Source: Loktanella gaetbuli (GTDB taxonomy: Bacteria; Pseudomonadota; Alphaproteobacteria; Rhodobacterales; Rhodobacteraceae). From it: a DNA stretch of 64,000 nucleotides. How positions within the stretch are numbered: position 1 is the first letter of the stretch; each line of letters starts with the position of its first letter. Made by a program: the position numbers and the translations under genes. The notes beneath the pieces are model-generated. The model was not told the origin of the DNA. It worked only from the letters and a program-made list of their open reading frames with translations, and did no database searches. Positions 26,197 through 35,758 of the stretch are shown here, in pieces. The DNA is taken from NCBI RefSeq assembly GCF_020531945.1, contig NZ_JAJATZ010000006.1:1-64000 (forward strand), read 5' to 3'.

Positions 26197-27269
26197 ACGC
26201 CCCCGCGATACAGGCTGAAACCGACCGCCTGTCTGCCTGCTTTGCCAAGGCCGGCGCGCAGACGGTCTATACGGACGTGCTGCAACCGGCGGATACGCTG
26301 CTGGATCTCTATGGCGAGGACATTCGCGGGCGGTCCTATCTGACCTCTGACCCGGCGCTGGGCGAAATGGTGCTGCGGCCCGATTTCACGGTGCCTGTGG
26401 TGCAGATGCACATGCAGTCCCACGCCAATCCAGCACGCTATACCTACGCGGGCCGCGTGTTTCGCAAGCAGGACGTGAACCCCGGCCGTGCGACCGAATT
26501 CGTGCAGGTCGGGTTCGAGATCATGGGCGGCGACGATCCTGCCGACGCCGAGGCCGAGGTTTTTGCCACGATCCGCGCGGCCCTTGGCGATTTGCCGCTG
26601 CGGGCGGCGACCGGCGATATCGGCGTGCTGATGGCTGCCGTGCGCGGGTTGCGGACCACGCAGGCGCGCAAGGATGCGTTGATGCGTCACATCTGGCGGC
26701 CCCGGCGGTTTCGCGCGTTGCTGGACCGGTTCGGCGGGCGCACGCCACCGCCAGCGTCACGCACTGCGCTGCTGGCCCTGACCGATCCGCTGGACGGCGC
26801 ACCCGCGCTGGCAGGTGTCCGCACCCGTGACGAAATCGCGGCAAGGATCGCATCCCTGCGCGAAGACGCGGCTGCGGCCCCCATCTCGGCCAGTGAAATC
26901 GCACTGCTGGATGTGATCCTCGATCTGCGTGCATCCGCGCCGCAGGCGCTGGGCCGTCTGCGCGATATCGCCATCGACATGCCCGCGATCGAACCGGCGG
27001 TGACCCGGATGCATGCGCGGCTGAACGCGCTGCATCTGCGCGGTATCGACGTGGACGCGCTGGAATTCGAGGGCAGCTATGGCCGCACCTCGTTGGAATA
27101 TTACGATGGTTTCGTGTTCGGGTTTTACGCGGCAGAGGGGCACCAGCCCCCGGTCGCCACGGGCGGGCGCTATGACGCGCTGACTGCCCGGCTGGGTGAT
27201 ACCGATGTGCCTGCGGTCGGCGGCGTGATCCGCCCCGATCTGGTGCTGGCCGTCAGGGGACATGTGTGA
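26193..27269 (+). CDS. hisZ: ATP phosphoribosyltransferase regulatory subunit
   Basis: 358 residues, a HisRS-like paralogue without aminoacylation ability that forms the hetero-octameric ATP phosphoribosyltransferase with short HisG. HisRS-like pieces are VLRPDFTVPVVQMHM, YAGRVFRKQDV and ATGGRYDALTARLG; the anticodon domain is absent. I chose the GTG at 26193 that overlaps the hisS stop; earlier in-frame ATG codons lie deep in hisS. It is followed by hisG with a TGATG overlap. Confidence 0.9.
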   Translation: MNAPAIQAETDRLSACFAKAGAQTVYTDVLQPADTLLDLYGEDIRGRSYLTSDPALGEMVLRPDFTVPVVQMHMQSHANPARYTYAGRVFRKQDVNPGRATEFVQVGFEIMGGDDPADAEAEVFATIRAALGDLPLRAATGDIGVLMAAVRGLRTTQARKDALMRHIWRPRRFRALLDRFGGRTPPPASRTALLALTDPLDGAPALAGVRTRDEIAARIASLREDAAAAPISASEIALLDVILDLRASAPQALGRLRDIAIDMPAIEPAVTRMHARLNALHLRGIDVDALEFEGSYGRTSLEYYDGFVFGFYAAEGHQPPVATGGRYDALTARLGDTDVPAVGGVIRPDLVLAVRGHV

Positions 27270-27958
27270 TGCTGAAACTGGGTGTGCCGTCCAAGGGACG
27301 GCTGATGGAAAAGACGTTTCAATGGTTTGGCAAACGGGGCGTGACGCTGCGCAAATCCGGGTCTGACCGGGAATACGCCGGGGCCGTTGACGGGATCGAC
27401 GGTGTCGATCTGGTACTGCTGTCCGCGGGTGAAATCCCGCGCGAGCTGGCCGCCGGCCGCATCCAGCTGGGCGTCACCGGGTCCGATCTGGTCCGGGAAA
27501 AACTTGCCAATTGGGAAAGCACCGTGCGTCAGGTGACCCCGATGGGGTTCGGTGGTGCCGATCTGATCATCGCCGTGCCGACAGGCTGGGTCGATGTCGA
27601 TACGGTGGACGACCTTGATGCGGTTGCCGCTGCGTTTCGTGCGACCCACGGGCATCGCCTGCGTATCGCGACCAAGTATCATCGCCTTGTGCGGGAATTC
27701 CTCGCCCGCGAAGGCGTCGCGGATTATGCGCTGGTCGACAGCCAGGGTGCGACCGAAGGCACGATCAAGAACGAAACCGCCGAGGCGATTGCCGATATCA
27801 CCTCGACCGGGGAAACCCTGCGGGCCAACGGCCTGAAAGTACTCAGCGACGGGATGATCCACGCTAGTCAGGCGACGTTGTTCCGGTCGTCACGGTCCGG
27901 GTGGACCATGGCGCAGCGCGACACGTTCCGCGCACTCGAACATAAGCTGGGGCTCTAG
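27269..27958 (+). CDS. hisG: ATP phosphoribosyltransferase, short form
   Basis: 229 residues, the HisG_S form without the C-terminal regulatory domain; it catalyses the first step of histidine synthesis and needs HisZ, encoded just upstream. It shows KLGVPSKGRLME at the start, GVTGSDLVRE, and the PRPP-binding stretch DSQGATEGTIKNETAEAIADI. The ATG at 27269 shares its A with the hisZ stop; a GTG one codon earlier is an alternative. Confidence 0.94.
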   Translation: MLKLGVPSKGRLMEKTFQWFGKRGVTLRKSGSDREYAGAVDGIDGVDLVLLSAGEIPRELAAGRIQLGVTGSDLVREKLANWESTVRQVTPMGFGGADLIIAVPTGWVDVDTVDDLDAVAAAFRATHGHRLRIATKYHRLVREFLAREGVADYALVDSQGATEGTIKNETAEAIADITSTGETLRANGLKVLSDGMIHASQATLFRSSRSGWTMAQRDTFRALEHKLGL

Positions 27959-28049
27959 GCGTCGGGTCAACACGGTTGTTTGACCGGCAGGTCATGGCGT
28001 CAGACCACCAGACAGGTCACAGTCGCCTGATACCTGTTGGGGCGGTGTC

Positions 28050-28820
28050 ATGGCAGCTTTGCGCGTTTTGTCTCTCTCGTTGATATGTTCCGTCTTGATC
28101 GCTTGCGGCGGCACCGGTGGCGCAGTCCTGGACGATGCGCCCGGCAATCCGCGATTTGCCGATGCCGATCCGCACCCCGCCATCGGCACGCAGCCTGCGT
28201 TTTATCCGGTGCACGGGCTGGATGTCTCGCGCTACCAGACGGCCATCGACTGGCGGACCGCGCGGGCGGCGGGCATTCGTTTCGTCTATATCAAGGCGAC
28301 CGAAGGCGGCGATCTGAGCGATCCGATGTTCGCGGCCCACCGCAACGGGGCCAAGGCGGCAGGCGTGCGATACGGGGCCTATCATTTCTACTATTTTTGC
28401 CGGTCACCGCAGGAACAGGCCGCATGGTTTATCGCCAACGTGCCGCGTGACCGGGACGCGCTGCCGCATGTGCTGGATCTGGAATGGAACCACGGGTCGC
28501 AGACCTGTCGCCGCAGGCCTGACGGTGCCACCGTCCGGGCCGAGGCGCAGGTCTTTATGGATATCATCGAACGGCACTACGGTCGGCGTCCACTGGTTTA
28601 CACCACACCTGACATGTACCGCGACGCGGGGCTCGGGGCCTTGCCCCGCACCCAGTTCTGGTTGCGGTCGGTGGCGGCCCATCCTGCCACCACCTATCCG
28701 GGCGAGGGCTGGTCGTTCTGGCAGTATACATCCACCGGGATTGTGCCGGGGGTGGCACGCCGAGTGGACATCAACGCCTTTGCGGGATCACTGGCGGAAT
28801 GGGAACGTTGGATCGAGTGA
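28050..28820 (+). CDS. GH25 lysozyme-like lipoprotein
   Basis: 256 residues. The lipobox LIAC (Cys19) predicts a lipid anchor. The rest is a glycoside hydrolase family 25 barrel: GLDVSRYQTAIDW (Asp58), YIKATEGGD (Glu85), LDLEWN (Asp143 and Glu145) and the closing FWQYTSTG. The acidic residues needed for muramidase action are present, so it probably trims peptidoglycan in the periplasm. Single gene between hisG and a convergent acyl-CoA ligase. Confidence 0.85.
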   Translation: MAALRVLSLSLICSVLIACGGTGGAVLDDAPGNPRFADADPHPAIGTQPAFYPVHGLDVSRYQTAIDWRTARAAGIRFVYIKATEGGDLSDPMFAAHRNGAKAAGVRYGAYHFYYFCRSPQEQAAWFIANVPRDRDALPHVLDLEWNHGSQTCRRRPDGATVRAEAQVFMDIIERHYGRRPLVYTTPDMYRDAGLGALPRTQFWLRSVAAHPATTYPGEGWSFWQYTSTGIVPGVARRVDINAFAGSLAEWERWIE

Positions 28821-28823
28821 GCG

Positions 28824-30383
28824 TCAGTCCTCTGCCTGCACCCGGTCACGCAGGAAACGGCGCAGGATCTTGCCGGACGCGCTCTTGGGGATTTCATCGA
28901 CGCGATCGATGCGGTGCACCTGCTTGTAGGACGACAGGTTGGCGGCCAGATGCGCGCGGATCGTGTCATCGTCAGGGGCATTGTCGTCGCCGACCACAAA
29001 GGCCATCGGCAATTCACCTGCCTCTGGATCAGGGATGCCGATGACGGCGACATCGGTGATCCCGTCCAGCGCGATGATCGTCGCCTCCAACTCTGCCGGG
29101 GCGACCTGAAACCCCTTGTATTTGATCAACTCCTTGAGGCGATCCACGACGAACATATGACCGTCCGCGTCGATCCGGCTGATGTCGCCGGTGCGCAGCC
29201 AGCCATCCGCGACGATAGTGTCCGCCGTGGCCTTTGCGTTGTTCAGATAGCCCTGCATCACGTTGGGGCCCTTGATCCACAATTCGCCCTCGGCCCCCGG
29301 TTCGGCGTCCTGTCCGGTTTCGGAATCCACGATGCGGCACTGGACGTTGGGGGCCGCGATGCCCGATGATCCGGGTTTTGCATCATCCAGCGGACACAGG
29401 TGGCTGACGGGCGACAGTTCGGTCATGCCATACCCTTGTAAACTGACGCAGTTCAGGCGTTTGCCGACGGTATTTGACAGATCAGCGCCCAGGGGGGCCG
29501 CCCCGCAAAATGTCTGTTCGACACTGGACAGGTCGAAATCCGCCACCATCGGGTGCTTTGCCAGCGCGAGTGCGACCGGCGGAACGACCCACATGCGCCG
29601 CGCTTTGTGGTCCTGGCTGATCCGCAGAAACATTTCCAGATCAAAGCGGGGCATGGTCACAAGCGCGCCACCACCAGAAAGATGAACGTTCATCAATACG
29701 GTCATGCCGTAGATGTGGAAAAACGGCAGAAAACCGGCGGCGACCTCTCCCGGTTGGAATCCCGCGCCGTGGATGATTTGATCCACGTTCACGATCAGAT
29801 TGCGATGGGACAGCATCACGCCTTTGGGCAGGCCGGTGGTGCCGGACGAATAGGGCAGGACGACCGTATGGTCGTCCAGGTCGACTGCGACCTGTTCGGA
29901 AAGAGGTTCGCCCATCATTTCCGTGATCGGCGTCAGGCACACGGCGTCACCGATACTGTAGATTTCGGTGACGCTTGTATCGACCGCGGCCTCCTTGGCT
30001 GTTTCCGCGAACATCGCGACCGTGACCAGCAGATCGGCCTGACTGTCATTCAACTGGTGGCGCACTTCTGACGCGGTGTAGGTGGGATTGATCGTCGTGA
30101 CGGTGCCACCGGCAAAGGCCGCGGCATGAAACACCACGCAGTATTCGGGCATGTTCGGGGCCATCAGCGCCAGCGTCTTGCCGGGGCCGAAACCATGCGC
30201 ACGCAGGCCACCCGCCAGCGCGCGAATCTGGTCGATCACATCGCCCGCCGTCAGGCTGCGCCCTGTCGGTCCATCGGTCAAAACGACCTCTGACCTCCGG
30301 TTTTCCAGCCCGGCAAAGATCGCCTGCGTGATAGACACGTCCCGCAGCGGCACGTCATCGAATTTGTTCGGATAGATATGCAT
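28824..30383 (-). CDS. 4-coumarate-CoA ligase-like AMP-forming acyl-CoA synthetase
   Basis: 519 residues of the ANL superfamily. The AMP-binding loop SSGTTGLPKGVMLSHRN, GYGMTELSPVSH, TGDISRIDADGHMFVVDRLKELIKYKGFQ and the C-terminal catalytic Lys in SASGKILRR are all present. It would activate an aromatic or fatty acid with ATP and CoA; the acid cannot be named. I chose the ATG at 30383 with GGGAGG six bases upstream. It stands alone, with a DUF1489 gene upstream on the same strand. Confidence 0.88.
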   Translation of the reverse strand: MHIYPNKFDDVPLRDVSITQAIFAGLENRRSEVVLTDGPTGRSLTAGDVIDQIRALAGGLRAHGFGPGKTLALMAPNMPEYCVVFHAAAFAGGTVTTINPTYTASEVRHQLNDSQADLLVTVAMFAETAKEAAVDTSVTEIYSIGDAVCLTPITEMMGEPLSEQVAVDLDDHTVVLPYSSGTTGLPKGVMLSHRNLIVNVDQIIHGAGFQPGEVAAGFLPFFHIYGMTVLMNVHLSGGGALVTMPRFDLEMFLRISQDHKARRMWVVPPVALALAKHPMVADFDLSSVEQTFCGAAPLGADLSNTVGKRLNCVSLQGYGMTELSPVSHLCPLDDAKPGSSGIAAPNVQCRIVDSETGQDAEPGAEGELWIKGPNVMQGYLNNAKATADTIVADGWLRTGDISRIDADGHMFVVDRLKELIKYKGFQVAPAELEATIIALDGITDVAVIGIPDPEAGELPMAFVVGDDNAPDDDTIRAHLAANLSSYKQVHRIDRVDEIPKSASGKILRRFLRDRVQAED

Positions 30384-30451
30384 GATGAACCTCCCAATTC
30401 GCGCAAATCGTCGCACGGGTCGGGCCGCCTGTCACCTGTGCTGACGCAAGG

Positions 30452-30883
30452 TTATCTGACGCCGATATCGGCCAGCGCCTTGGAAAGTTCAGGGGGCAGC
30501 GGTTCTTCGGCCTGGCGGCCTTCTGCCAGATCGGGCGGCGCGTCTGCCGGGGACAGGTATCGCCACCCTTGAAACGCCTTCTTGGGGGTGGCGGCGACGC
30601 GGATCACATCGGGGGCCAGCACCAGTCCACAGCGGCGCACGCCGTCCTGACCGATGATTTCGCGCAAGGCCATGATCGGTTGCCGGCACAGGATCACACC
30701 CTTGATGACCCAGTAGATCGACCCGCCGTTCAGCAGTTCGTCCTCGCGCTTGGGCCACATGCGGGTCACGTGGTAATACTGCCCGTCGCGGACCTGTTGG
30801 GACCGCACGCGTTGCCAATCGAGCATGTTCTCGATTGATTCAGTGCCAACCGATAGCTTTACCAGATTTACGTGGTTGCCCAA
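30452..30883 (-). CDS. DUF1489-family protein
   Basis: 143 residues of a conserved alphaproteobacterial family of unknown function, recognised by NLVKLSVGTESIENMLDWQ, the central HVTRMWPKREDELLNGGSIYWVIKGVILCRQ and the LRxIIGxDGxRRC segment. No membrane helices or signal. It is divergent from nrdJ across a 147-base spacer. Confidence 0.82.
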   Translation of the reverse strand: MGNHVNLVKLSVGTESIENMLDWQRVRSQQVRDGQYYHVTRMWPKREDELLNGGSIYWVIKGVILCRQPIMALREIIGQDGVRRCGLVLAPDVIRVAATPKKAFQGWRYLSPADAPPDLAEGRQAEEPLPPELSKALADIGVR

Positions 30884-31030
30884 TGTGTCACCCCAGATGT
30901 AGTATGCAGATCCGGTTTAACCGATTCTTTACCTGACGAACAGGTAGAGTTGGTCACCGCTGTTTCAATTGACCATGCCCGCCGCTGGACCTATTCCTGC
31001 ACACCTTCACCACACCCCAAAGGATTCGTC

Positions 31031-33298
31031 ATGACCCGTTTCACCGCCCCGATTGCAGAGCAGATCTGGGACATGAAGTATCGTTTCAAAGAAGCAGACG
31101 GCACCCCCATCGATGAAACCGTCGAGGATACCTGGCGGCGTATCGCGGGCGCGCTGGCCGTCGTGGAAAAGGAACCAAAGGTCTGGGAAGATCGGTTCTA
31201 TGATGCGCTGGCGGATTTCAAATATCTGCCCGCAGGACGTATCACCGCCGGTGCGGGCACCGCGCGCGCGGTGACGCTGTTCAACTGTTTCGTCATGGGT
31301 ACCGTGCCCGACAGCATGGGCGGCATTTTCGACATGCTGAAAGAGGCCGCGCTGACCATGCAGCAGGGTGGCGGGATCGGCTATGATTTCTCGACCATCC
31401 GGCCCAAAGGTGCGACCGTGCATGGCGTGGCCGCAGACGCATCCGGGCCGTTGTCGTTCATGGATGTCTGGGACGCCATGTGCCGCACGATCATGTCAGC
31501 AGGGTCACGCCGTGGCGCGATGATGGCCACCATGCGTTGCGACCATCCCGACGTCGAGGATTTCATCACCGCAAAACACGACGCCGCCCGCTTGCGGATG
31601 TTCAACATGTCCGTGCTGATCACCGACCCGTTCATGGATGCGGTCAAGGCGGACACCGACTGGGATCTGGTTTTCAAAGGCGAGGTCTACCGCACGGTCA
31701 AGGCGCGCGACCTGTGGAACGCGATCATGAAATCCACCTACGAGGTGGCGGAACCGGGTGTCATCTTCATCGACCGCATCAATGCGGCCAATAACCTGAA
31801 TTATTGCGAAACCATCGCCGCCACGAACCCCTGCGGCGAACAGCCTCTGCCGCCCTACGGCGCGTGCTTGCTGGGGTCGATCAACATGGCGCGCATGGTC
31901 TCTGATCCCTTTGGCGATGCGGCAGCACTGGACGAGGCGGCACTGACCGACCTGGTCGCCACCGCCGTGCGGATGATGGACAACGTCGTGGATGCCAGCC
32001 AATTCCCGCTGGAGGCACAGCGCCAGGAGGCGCAGGCGAAACGCCGCATCGGTCTGGGTGTCACGGGTCTGGCCGATGCGCTGCTGATGGTCGGCCTGCG
32101 CTATGGATCCGAAGAGGCGGCGCGTCAGACCGACCGCTGGATGCACGCGATTGCCCGCGCCGCCTATCTGGCGTCGGTGGACTTGGCCAAGGAAAAAGGC
32201 GCTTTCCCGCTGTTCGACGCAGAAGCGTTCCTTGCATCTGGTGCGATGCAGGACATGGATGACGACGTGCGCGACGCGATCCGCACCCACGGTATCCGCA
32301 ACGCACTGCTGACATCCATCGCGCCCACGGGCACGATCAGCCTGTACGCTGGCAACGTCAGCTCTGGGATCGAGCCGGTGTTTGCCTATGCCTACACCCG
32401 CAAGGTTCTGCAAAAGGACGGCACCAAGACCGAAGAAGAGGTCGTGGATTACGCCGTGCAAATGTGGCGCGAATTGAAGGGTGACGCTGACCTGCCGGAT
32501 TATTTCGTCAACGCACAGACGCTGGCCCCGCTGGACCACGTCCGCATGCAGGCCGCCGCACAAAAGTGGATCGACAGTTCGATTTCCAAGACGATCAACT
32601 GTCCCGAGGACATCAGCTTTGATGACTTCAAGGACGTCTATATGGCGGCCTGGGATCAGGGGTGCAAAGGTTGCACCACCTACCGCCCCAACGCGGTCAC
32701 CGGTTCGGTGCTGAGCGTGTCAGAGGACAAGCCGGTGCAGGTCCAGACCGACGGCGAAACTGCAGAGGTCGTCTATATGACCGAACCGCTGGACCGCCCG
32801 ACAGAGCTGGAGGGTGCCACCTACAAGCTGAAATGGCCCGATAGTGAGCACGCAATCTATATCACCGTGAACGATCTGGTCATTGCAGGTCACCGCCGCC
32901 CGTTCGAGGTGTTCATCAATTCCAAGAACATGGAACATTTTGCCTGGACGGTTGCGCTGACGCGTATGATCTCTGCCGTGTTCCGCCGTGGCGGCGACGT
33001 GACTTTCGTGGTCGAAGAGCTGAAGGCCGTGTTCGATCCGCGTGGCGGCGCCTGGGTCAAAGGCAAATATGTCCCCAGCATCCTCGCCGCCATCGGCGGC
33101 GTGATCGAGCGTCACATGATCGCGACCGGATTCCTGACCGGCGAGGGGGAAGGCCTGAAAAGCGACCCGCAAGCAGATGTGGTCAACCTGTCCGACGCCC
33201 CCCGCGGTAAGGCCTGTTCCAGCTGCGGCAGCTATGAGCTGCGTATGGTAGAGGGTTGCATGACATGCGCCAGCTGTGGGTTTTCCAAGTGCGGCTAA
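31031..33298 (+). CDS. nrdJ: Adenosylcobalamin-dependent (class II) ribonucleotide reductase
   Basis: 755 residues. It reduces ribonucleotides to deoxyribonucleotides using vitamin B12. Features are GGIGYDFSTIRP, ATNPCGEQPLPPYGACLLGSIN, the radical-site region IAPTGTISLYAGNVSSGIEP, and a C-terminal Cys-rich tail (CSSCG, GCMTCASCGFSKC) that shuttles electrons. The start at 31031 follows AAAGGA. No B12 riboswitch was recognised in the 147-base leader. No class I nrdAB genes occur in the window, so this may be the main dNTP source, as common in the group. Confidence 0.94.
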   Translation: MTRFTAPIAEQIWDMKYRFKEADGTPIDETVEDTWRRIAGALAVVEKEPKVWEDRFYDALADFKYLPAGRITAGAGTARAVTLFNCFVMGTVPDSMGGIFDMLKEAALTMQQGGGIGYDFSTIRPKGATVHGVAADASGPLSFMDVWDAMCRTIMSAGSRRGAMMATMRCDHPDVEDFITAKHDAARLRMFNMSVLITDPFMDAVKADTDWDLVFKGEVYRTVKARDLWNAIMKSTYEVAEPGVIFIDRINAANNLNYCETIAATNPCGEQPLPPYGACLLGSINMARMVSDPFGDAAALDEAALTDLVATAVRMMDNVVDASQFPLEAQRQEAQAKRRIGLGVTGLADALLMVGLRYGSEEAARQTDRWMHAIARAAYLASVDLAKEKGAFPLFDAEAFLASGAMQDMDDDVRDAIRTHGIRNALLTSIAPTGTISLYAGNVSSGIEPVFAYAYTRKVLQKDGTKTEEEVVDYAVQMWRELKGDADLPDYFVNAQTLAPLDHVRMQAAAQKWIDSSISKTINCPEDISFDDFKDVYMAAWDQGCKGCTTYRPNAVTGSVLSVSEDKPVQVQTDGETAEVVYMTEPLDRPTELEGATYKLKWPDSEHAIYITVNDLVIAGHRRPFEVFINSKNMEHFAWTVALTRMISAVFRRGGDVTFVVEELKAVFDPRGGAWVKGKYVPSILAAIGGVIERHMIATGFLTGEGEGLKSDPQADVVNLSDAPRGKACSSCGSYELRMVEGCMTCASCGFSKCG

Positions 33299-33378
33299 GT
33301 TTTTAACCCCACGGTGTGAATCACCTCATCCGAGTTCCGGATCGGGAGCCCCAGGATCGCCGAATGATTGCAGGACCG

Positions 33379-33412
33379 AGGCCGCGCGACAGCGCGGCCT
33401 TTGTCTTTTACG
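33379..33412 (+). terminator. Rho-independent terminator after nrdJ
   Basis: An 8-bp GGCCGCGC stem with a GACA loop is followed by TTTGTCTTTTA, about 80 bases after the nrdJ stop. Confidence 0.75.
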
Positions 33413-33427
33413 CATTGCATCAAGCAG

Positions 33428-33808
33428 TTACGCGAAAGCGCGATCAACGTCGTGGCGCAAGTACAGCGTGCCATAATCTTCGCCGTCGGGCGAGAAGGCC
33501 TCGACCCCGGCCGCTCTCAAGGTTGCCGTCATGGACTGCCAACTCTTGCCGTGGGCCTGCGCCATCGTCCGTGGCGTGTAAAAGCGCCGGTGGAAGGCGT
33601 CTGCATCGTCCCGGGTGATGAAGAGCTGCTTCGTCTTCAACTTGGGATGGGCCATCTCGGTCGCGGGCGTATGGCCGTTCAAAACAAGGCGCCTCATACG
33701 GATCGGCTGGCCGATGCCGACCGATTTCGAAAACAGCTCGATGCTCTGGTTCGAAGATGTCTCAGGCGAAAGGACCGAGCAGACCTCAAGCGGCCATGTC
33801 TCTGACAT
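33428..33808 (-). CDS. N-terminally truncated protein of unknown function next to IS debris
   Basis: 126 residues from the first ATG. The frame stays open upstream through THDTIDDTDYDEFRGILQAH to about 33871, where IS3-like sequence begins, so the original gene was longer and has lost its front. The C-terminal part (FITRDDADAFHRRFYTPRTM and GEDYGTLYLRHDVDRAFA) looks like a helix-turn-helix tail of the kind seen in TniQ-like or other DNA-binding proteins, but I am not sure. Probably non-functional. Confidence 0.45.
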   Translation of the reverse strand: MSETWPLEVCSVLSPETSSNQSIELFSKSVGIGQPIRMRRLVLNGHTPATEMAHPKLKTKQLFITRDDADAFHRRFYTPRTMAQAHGKSWQSMTATLRAAGVEAFSPDGEDYGTLYLRHDVDRAFA

Positions 33809-33833
33809 ATGTGCCTGCAGGATCCCCCGAAAT

Positions 33834-34178
33834 TCATCGTAGTCGGTGTCGTCGATGGTATCGTGGGTTATGCTGACGCAGGATCGTCTGATAATCGGGC
33901 GAACAATATTGGCTGCTGCGGTCGCTGTTGAAGATACAGCCTCTGGGCGGCGACCTGAGGGCGATCGCCATCGTCAGCGCCCGGATCGCCAGGTCGCGCT
34001 TCAATCGGTTGCCGACAGCCCAGCCGATCACGTGACGAGAGTGCAGGTCCAAGATGACCGCCAGATACAGCCAGCCCTCGCGGGTCCAGATAAACGCGGC
34101 AGCCGGACTATTGATGCGTGCCGTCGAAAAGGTTTGCGCAGATGGTATCATGACGCCAGATGTTGGTGGTACAGCCAC
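33834..34178 (-). pseudogene. IS3-family transposase (orfB) remnant
   Basis: The core FIWTREGWLYLAVILDLHSR followed by HVIGWAVGNRLKRDLAIRAL and the SDRSSQYCSPDYQTILRQH stretch is the rve integrase domain of an IS3-type OrfB. Only the middle survives (about 33872-34097): the N-terminal half, the first catalytic Asp context and the part after RQH with the catalytic Glu are missing, and both ends run into unrelated sequence. No terminal inverted repeats were found. It is a dead fragment marking a past insertion and deletion. Confidence 0.75.
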
Positions 34179-34243
34179 GACGCAGGACGTGACCGACGGC
34201 GTTTGCGAAGTGATCCGCGGCGAAAATATCTGAGGGTTTGCAA

Positions 34244-35500
34244 ATGACCGATGACGATGCAGTGGCGCTGCTCCGCCGGATGATGGATGCAGCGATCGCC
34301 GCAGCAGATCCGGCGACTGTTCTTGCCTCGCACCTCCCCGCGAAGCCAGCGGGCCGCTGCATCGTCATCGGGGCCGGCAAATCCGCCGCTGCGATGGCGT
34401 TGGCACTTGAACGGGCCTGGCCGGATGTGGATCTGTCAGGCGTCGTCGTCACACGCTATGGTCACGCGGTTCCCACCACCCGGATACAGGTGCGCGAGGC
34501 ATCGCATCCCGTCCCGGACGCGGCAGGGCTGGCCGCATCGCGCGAGATCATGCAAACGGCTGCTGCTGCCGGTGCGGATGATCTTGTGATCGCGCTGATG
34601 TCCGGCGGCGGCTCTTCGCTGTTGCCGATGCCGGTCGATCCGCTGACATTGCAGGACAAGATCACCGTCAACAAACTGCTGTTGGCGTCGGGCCTGACGA
34701 TCGACGACATGAACAAGGTCAGGCGCAGGCTGTCCGCGATCAAGGGGGGCGGTCTTGCGCGTGCCGTGCATCCGGCCCGACTGGTGACCTTGGCCATATC
34801 CGATGTCCCGGGCGATGATCCGGCGGCCATCGCATCCGGTCCGACGGTGCCTGACCCGACGGCGGGTGAAAATCTGGGCTATCTCGTCGATCGGCTCGGC
34901 CCGGACCTGCCCACTGCCGCGCGCGATATTCTTTTGCAGCCTGTCCGGGACGTGCCTGCATTTGCATGCGATTACCGCCTGATTGCCACCCCCGCCTTGT
35001 CGCTGGAGGCCGCGGCACAGGTCGCCCGCGACGCAGGTGTCACGCCGACGATCTTGGGCGATGCCCTCGAAGGGGAAGCGCGGGAATTGGGAATTGCCAT
35101 GTCGGGCATGGCCAAATGGGTGGCACGGCAGGCCACGCCTGCATCTGGGCCCACCGTGTTGTTGTCAGGTGGTGAAACGACTGTTTCGACCAGTGGCACC
35201 ATCCCCGGTCGCGGAGGGCGCAATACCGAATTTCTCCTGAGCCTTGCCATCGCACTGAACGGCCACCGTGGGATACATGCGTTGGCGGCAGATACGGATG
35301 GCATTGATGGGACCGAAGACGCAGCCGGTGCCCTGATCGGGCCAGATGTGCTGATGCGTGCCCGTCGCGTCGGCGCTGATGCCAAGGCCTGTCTTGCAAG
35401 CCATGACAGCTTCGCGTTTTTCGATGCGACGGGCGATCTGATCCGGACAGGACCGACCCTGACGAACGTAAATGATTTCCGTGCGGTCCTCGTGCGCTGA
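34244..35500 (+). CDS. Glycerate 2-kinase / MOFRL-family protein
   Basis: 418 residues of the DUF4147-MOFRL family (GckA, TtuD). It phosphorylates glycerate to 2-phosphoglycerate; older literature calls some members hydroxypyruvate reductase. Visible are VIGAGKSAAAMA near 43, LMSGGGSSLLPMP near 120, the NKLLLASGLTIDDMNKVRRRLSAIKGGGLAR segment and the C-terminal MOFRL domain with SGGETTVS and GGRNTEFLLSLA. The ATG at 34244 has GAGGG seven bases upstream. It is upstream of a TAXI-TRAP transporter on the same strand, but 258 bases separate them. Confidence 0.87.
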   Translation: MTDDDAVALLRRMMDAAIAAADPATVLASHLPAKPAGRCIVIGAGKSAAAMALALERAWPDVDLSGVVVTRYGHAVPTTRIQVREASHPVPDAAGLAASREIMQTAAAAGADDLVIALMSGGGSSLLPMPVDPLTLQDKITVNKLLLASGLTIDDMNKVRRRLSAIKGGGLARAVHPARLVTLAISDVPGDDPAAIASGPTVPDPTAGENLGYLVDRLGPDLPTAARDILLQPVRDVPAFACDYRLIATPALSLEAAAQVARDAGVTPTILGDALEGEARELGIAMSGMAKWVARQATPASGPTVLLSGGETTVSTSGTIPGRGGRNTEFLLSLAIALNGHRGIHALAADTDGIDGTEDAAGALIGPDVLMRARRVGADAKACLASHDSFAFFDATGDLIRTGPTLTNVNDFRAVLVR

Positions 35501-35619
35501 TATCGGCACAGGCTCGATTATTTGCGCCAAGGGTGTTGTGCGATGTGTCCGCGCGGGCTCGCGTACAACGTCGTAAAACGCGGACGCACCAGTCTCTCAG
35601 CCATGACTCAAATTGTCCT

Positions 35620-35635
35620 GTCGCAGGCCTGCGAC
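35620..35635. promoter_or_regulatory. Perfect 16-bp palindrome upstream of the TRAP operon
   Basis: GTCGCAGGCCTGCGAC is a perfect palindrome 124 bases before the TAXI gene. The 258-base spacer also holds an ACCCGG/CCGGGT hairpin at 35704-35721 close to the ribosome-binding site. A regulator-binding site is likely; the protein is not identified. Confidence 0.5.
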
Positions 35636-35758
35636 GGACGGTCTCTGATAAGGCGTGAAAAAAGGGGTCCAGTTCCGTTCAGAAATCTGTATCGTTCCCA
35701 CGAACCCGGGAGGAGCCGGGTCAAACCTTGGGTGACACACCCGATTTGGGAGGACGAT

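Noticed and set aside
30884..31030. Possible B12 riboswitch or NrdR box upstream of nrdJ
   Set aside because: The leader is only 147 bases and I found no B12-box or clear NrdR box; only a short CGGTTtAACCG palindrome (30913-30923) and an ACCTG/CAGGT repeat are present.
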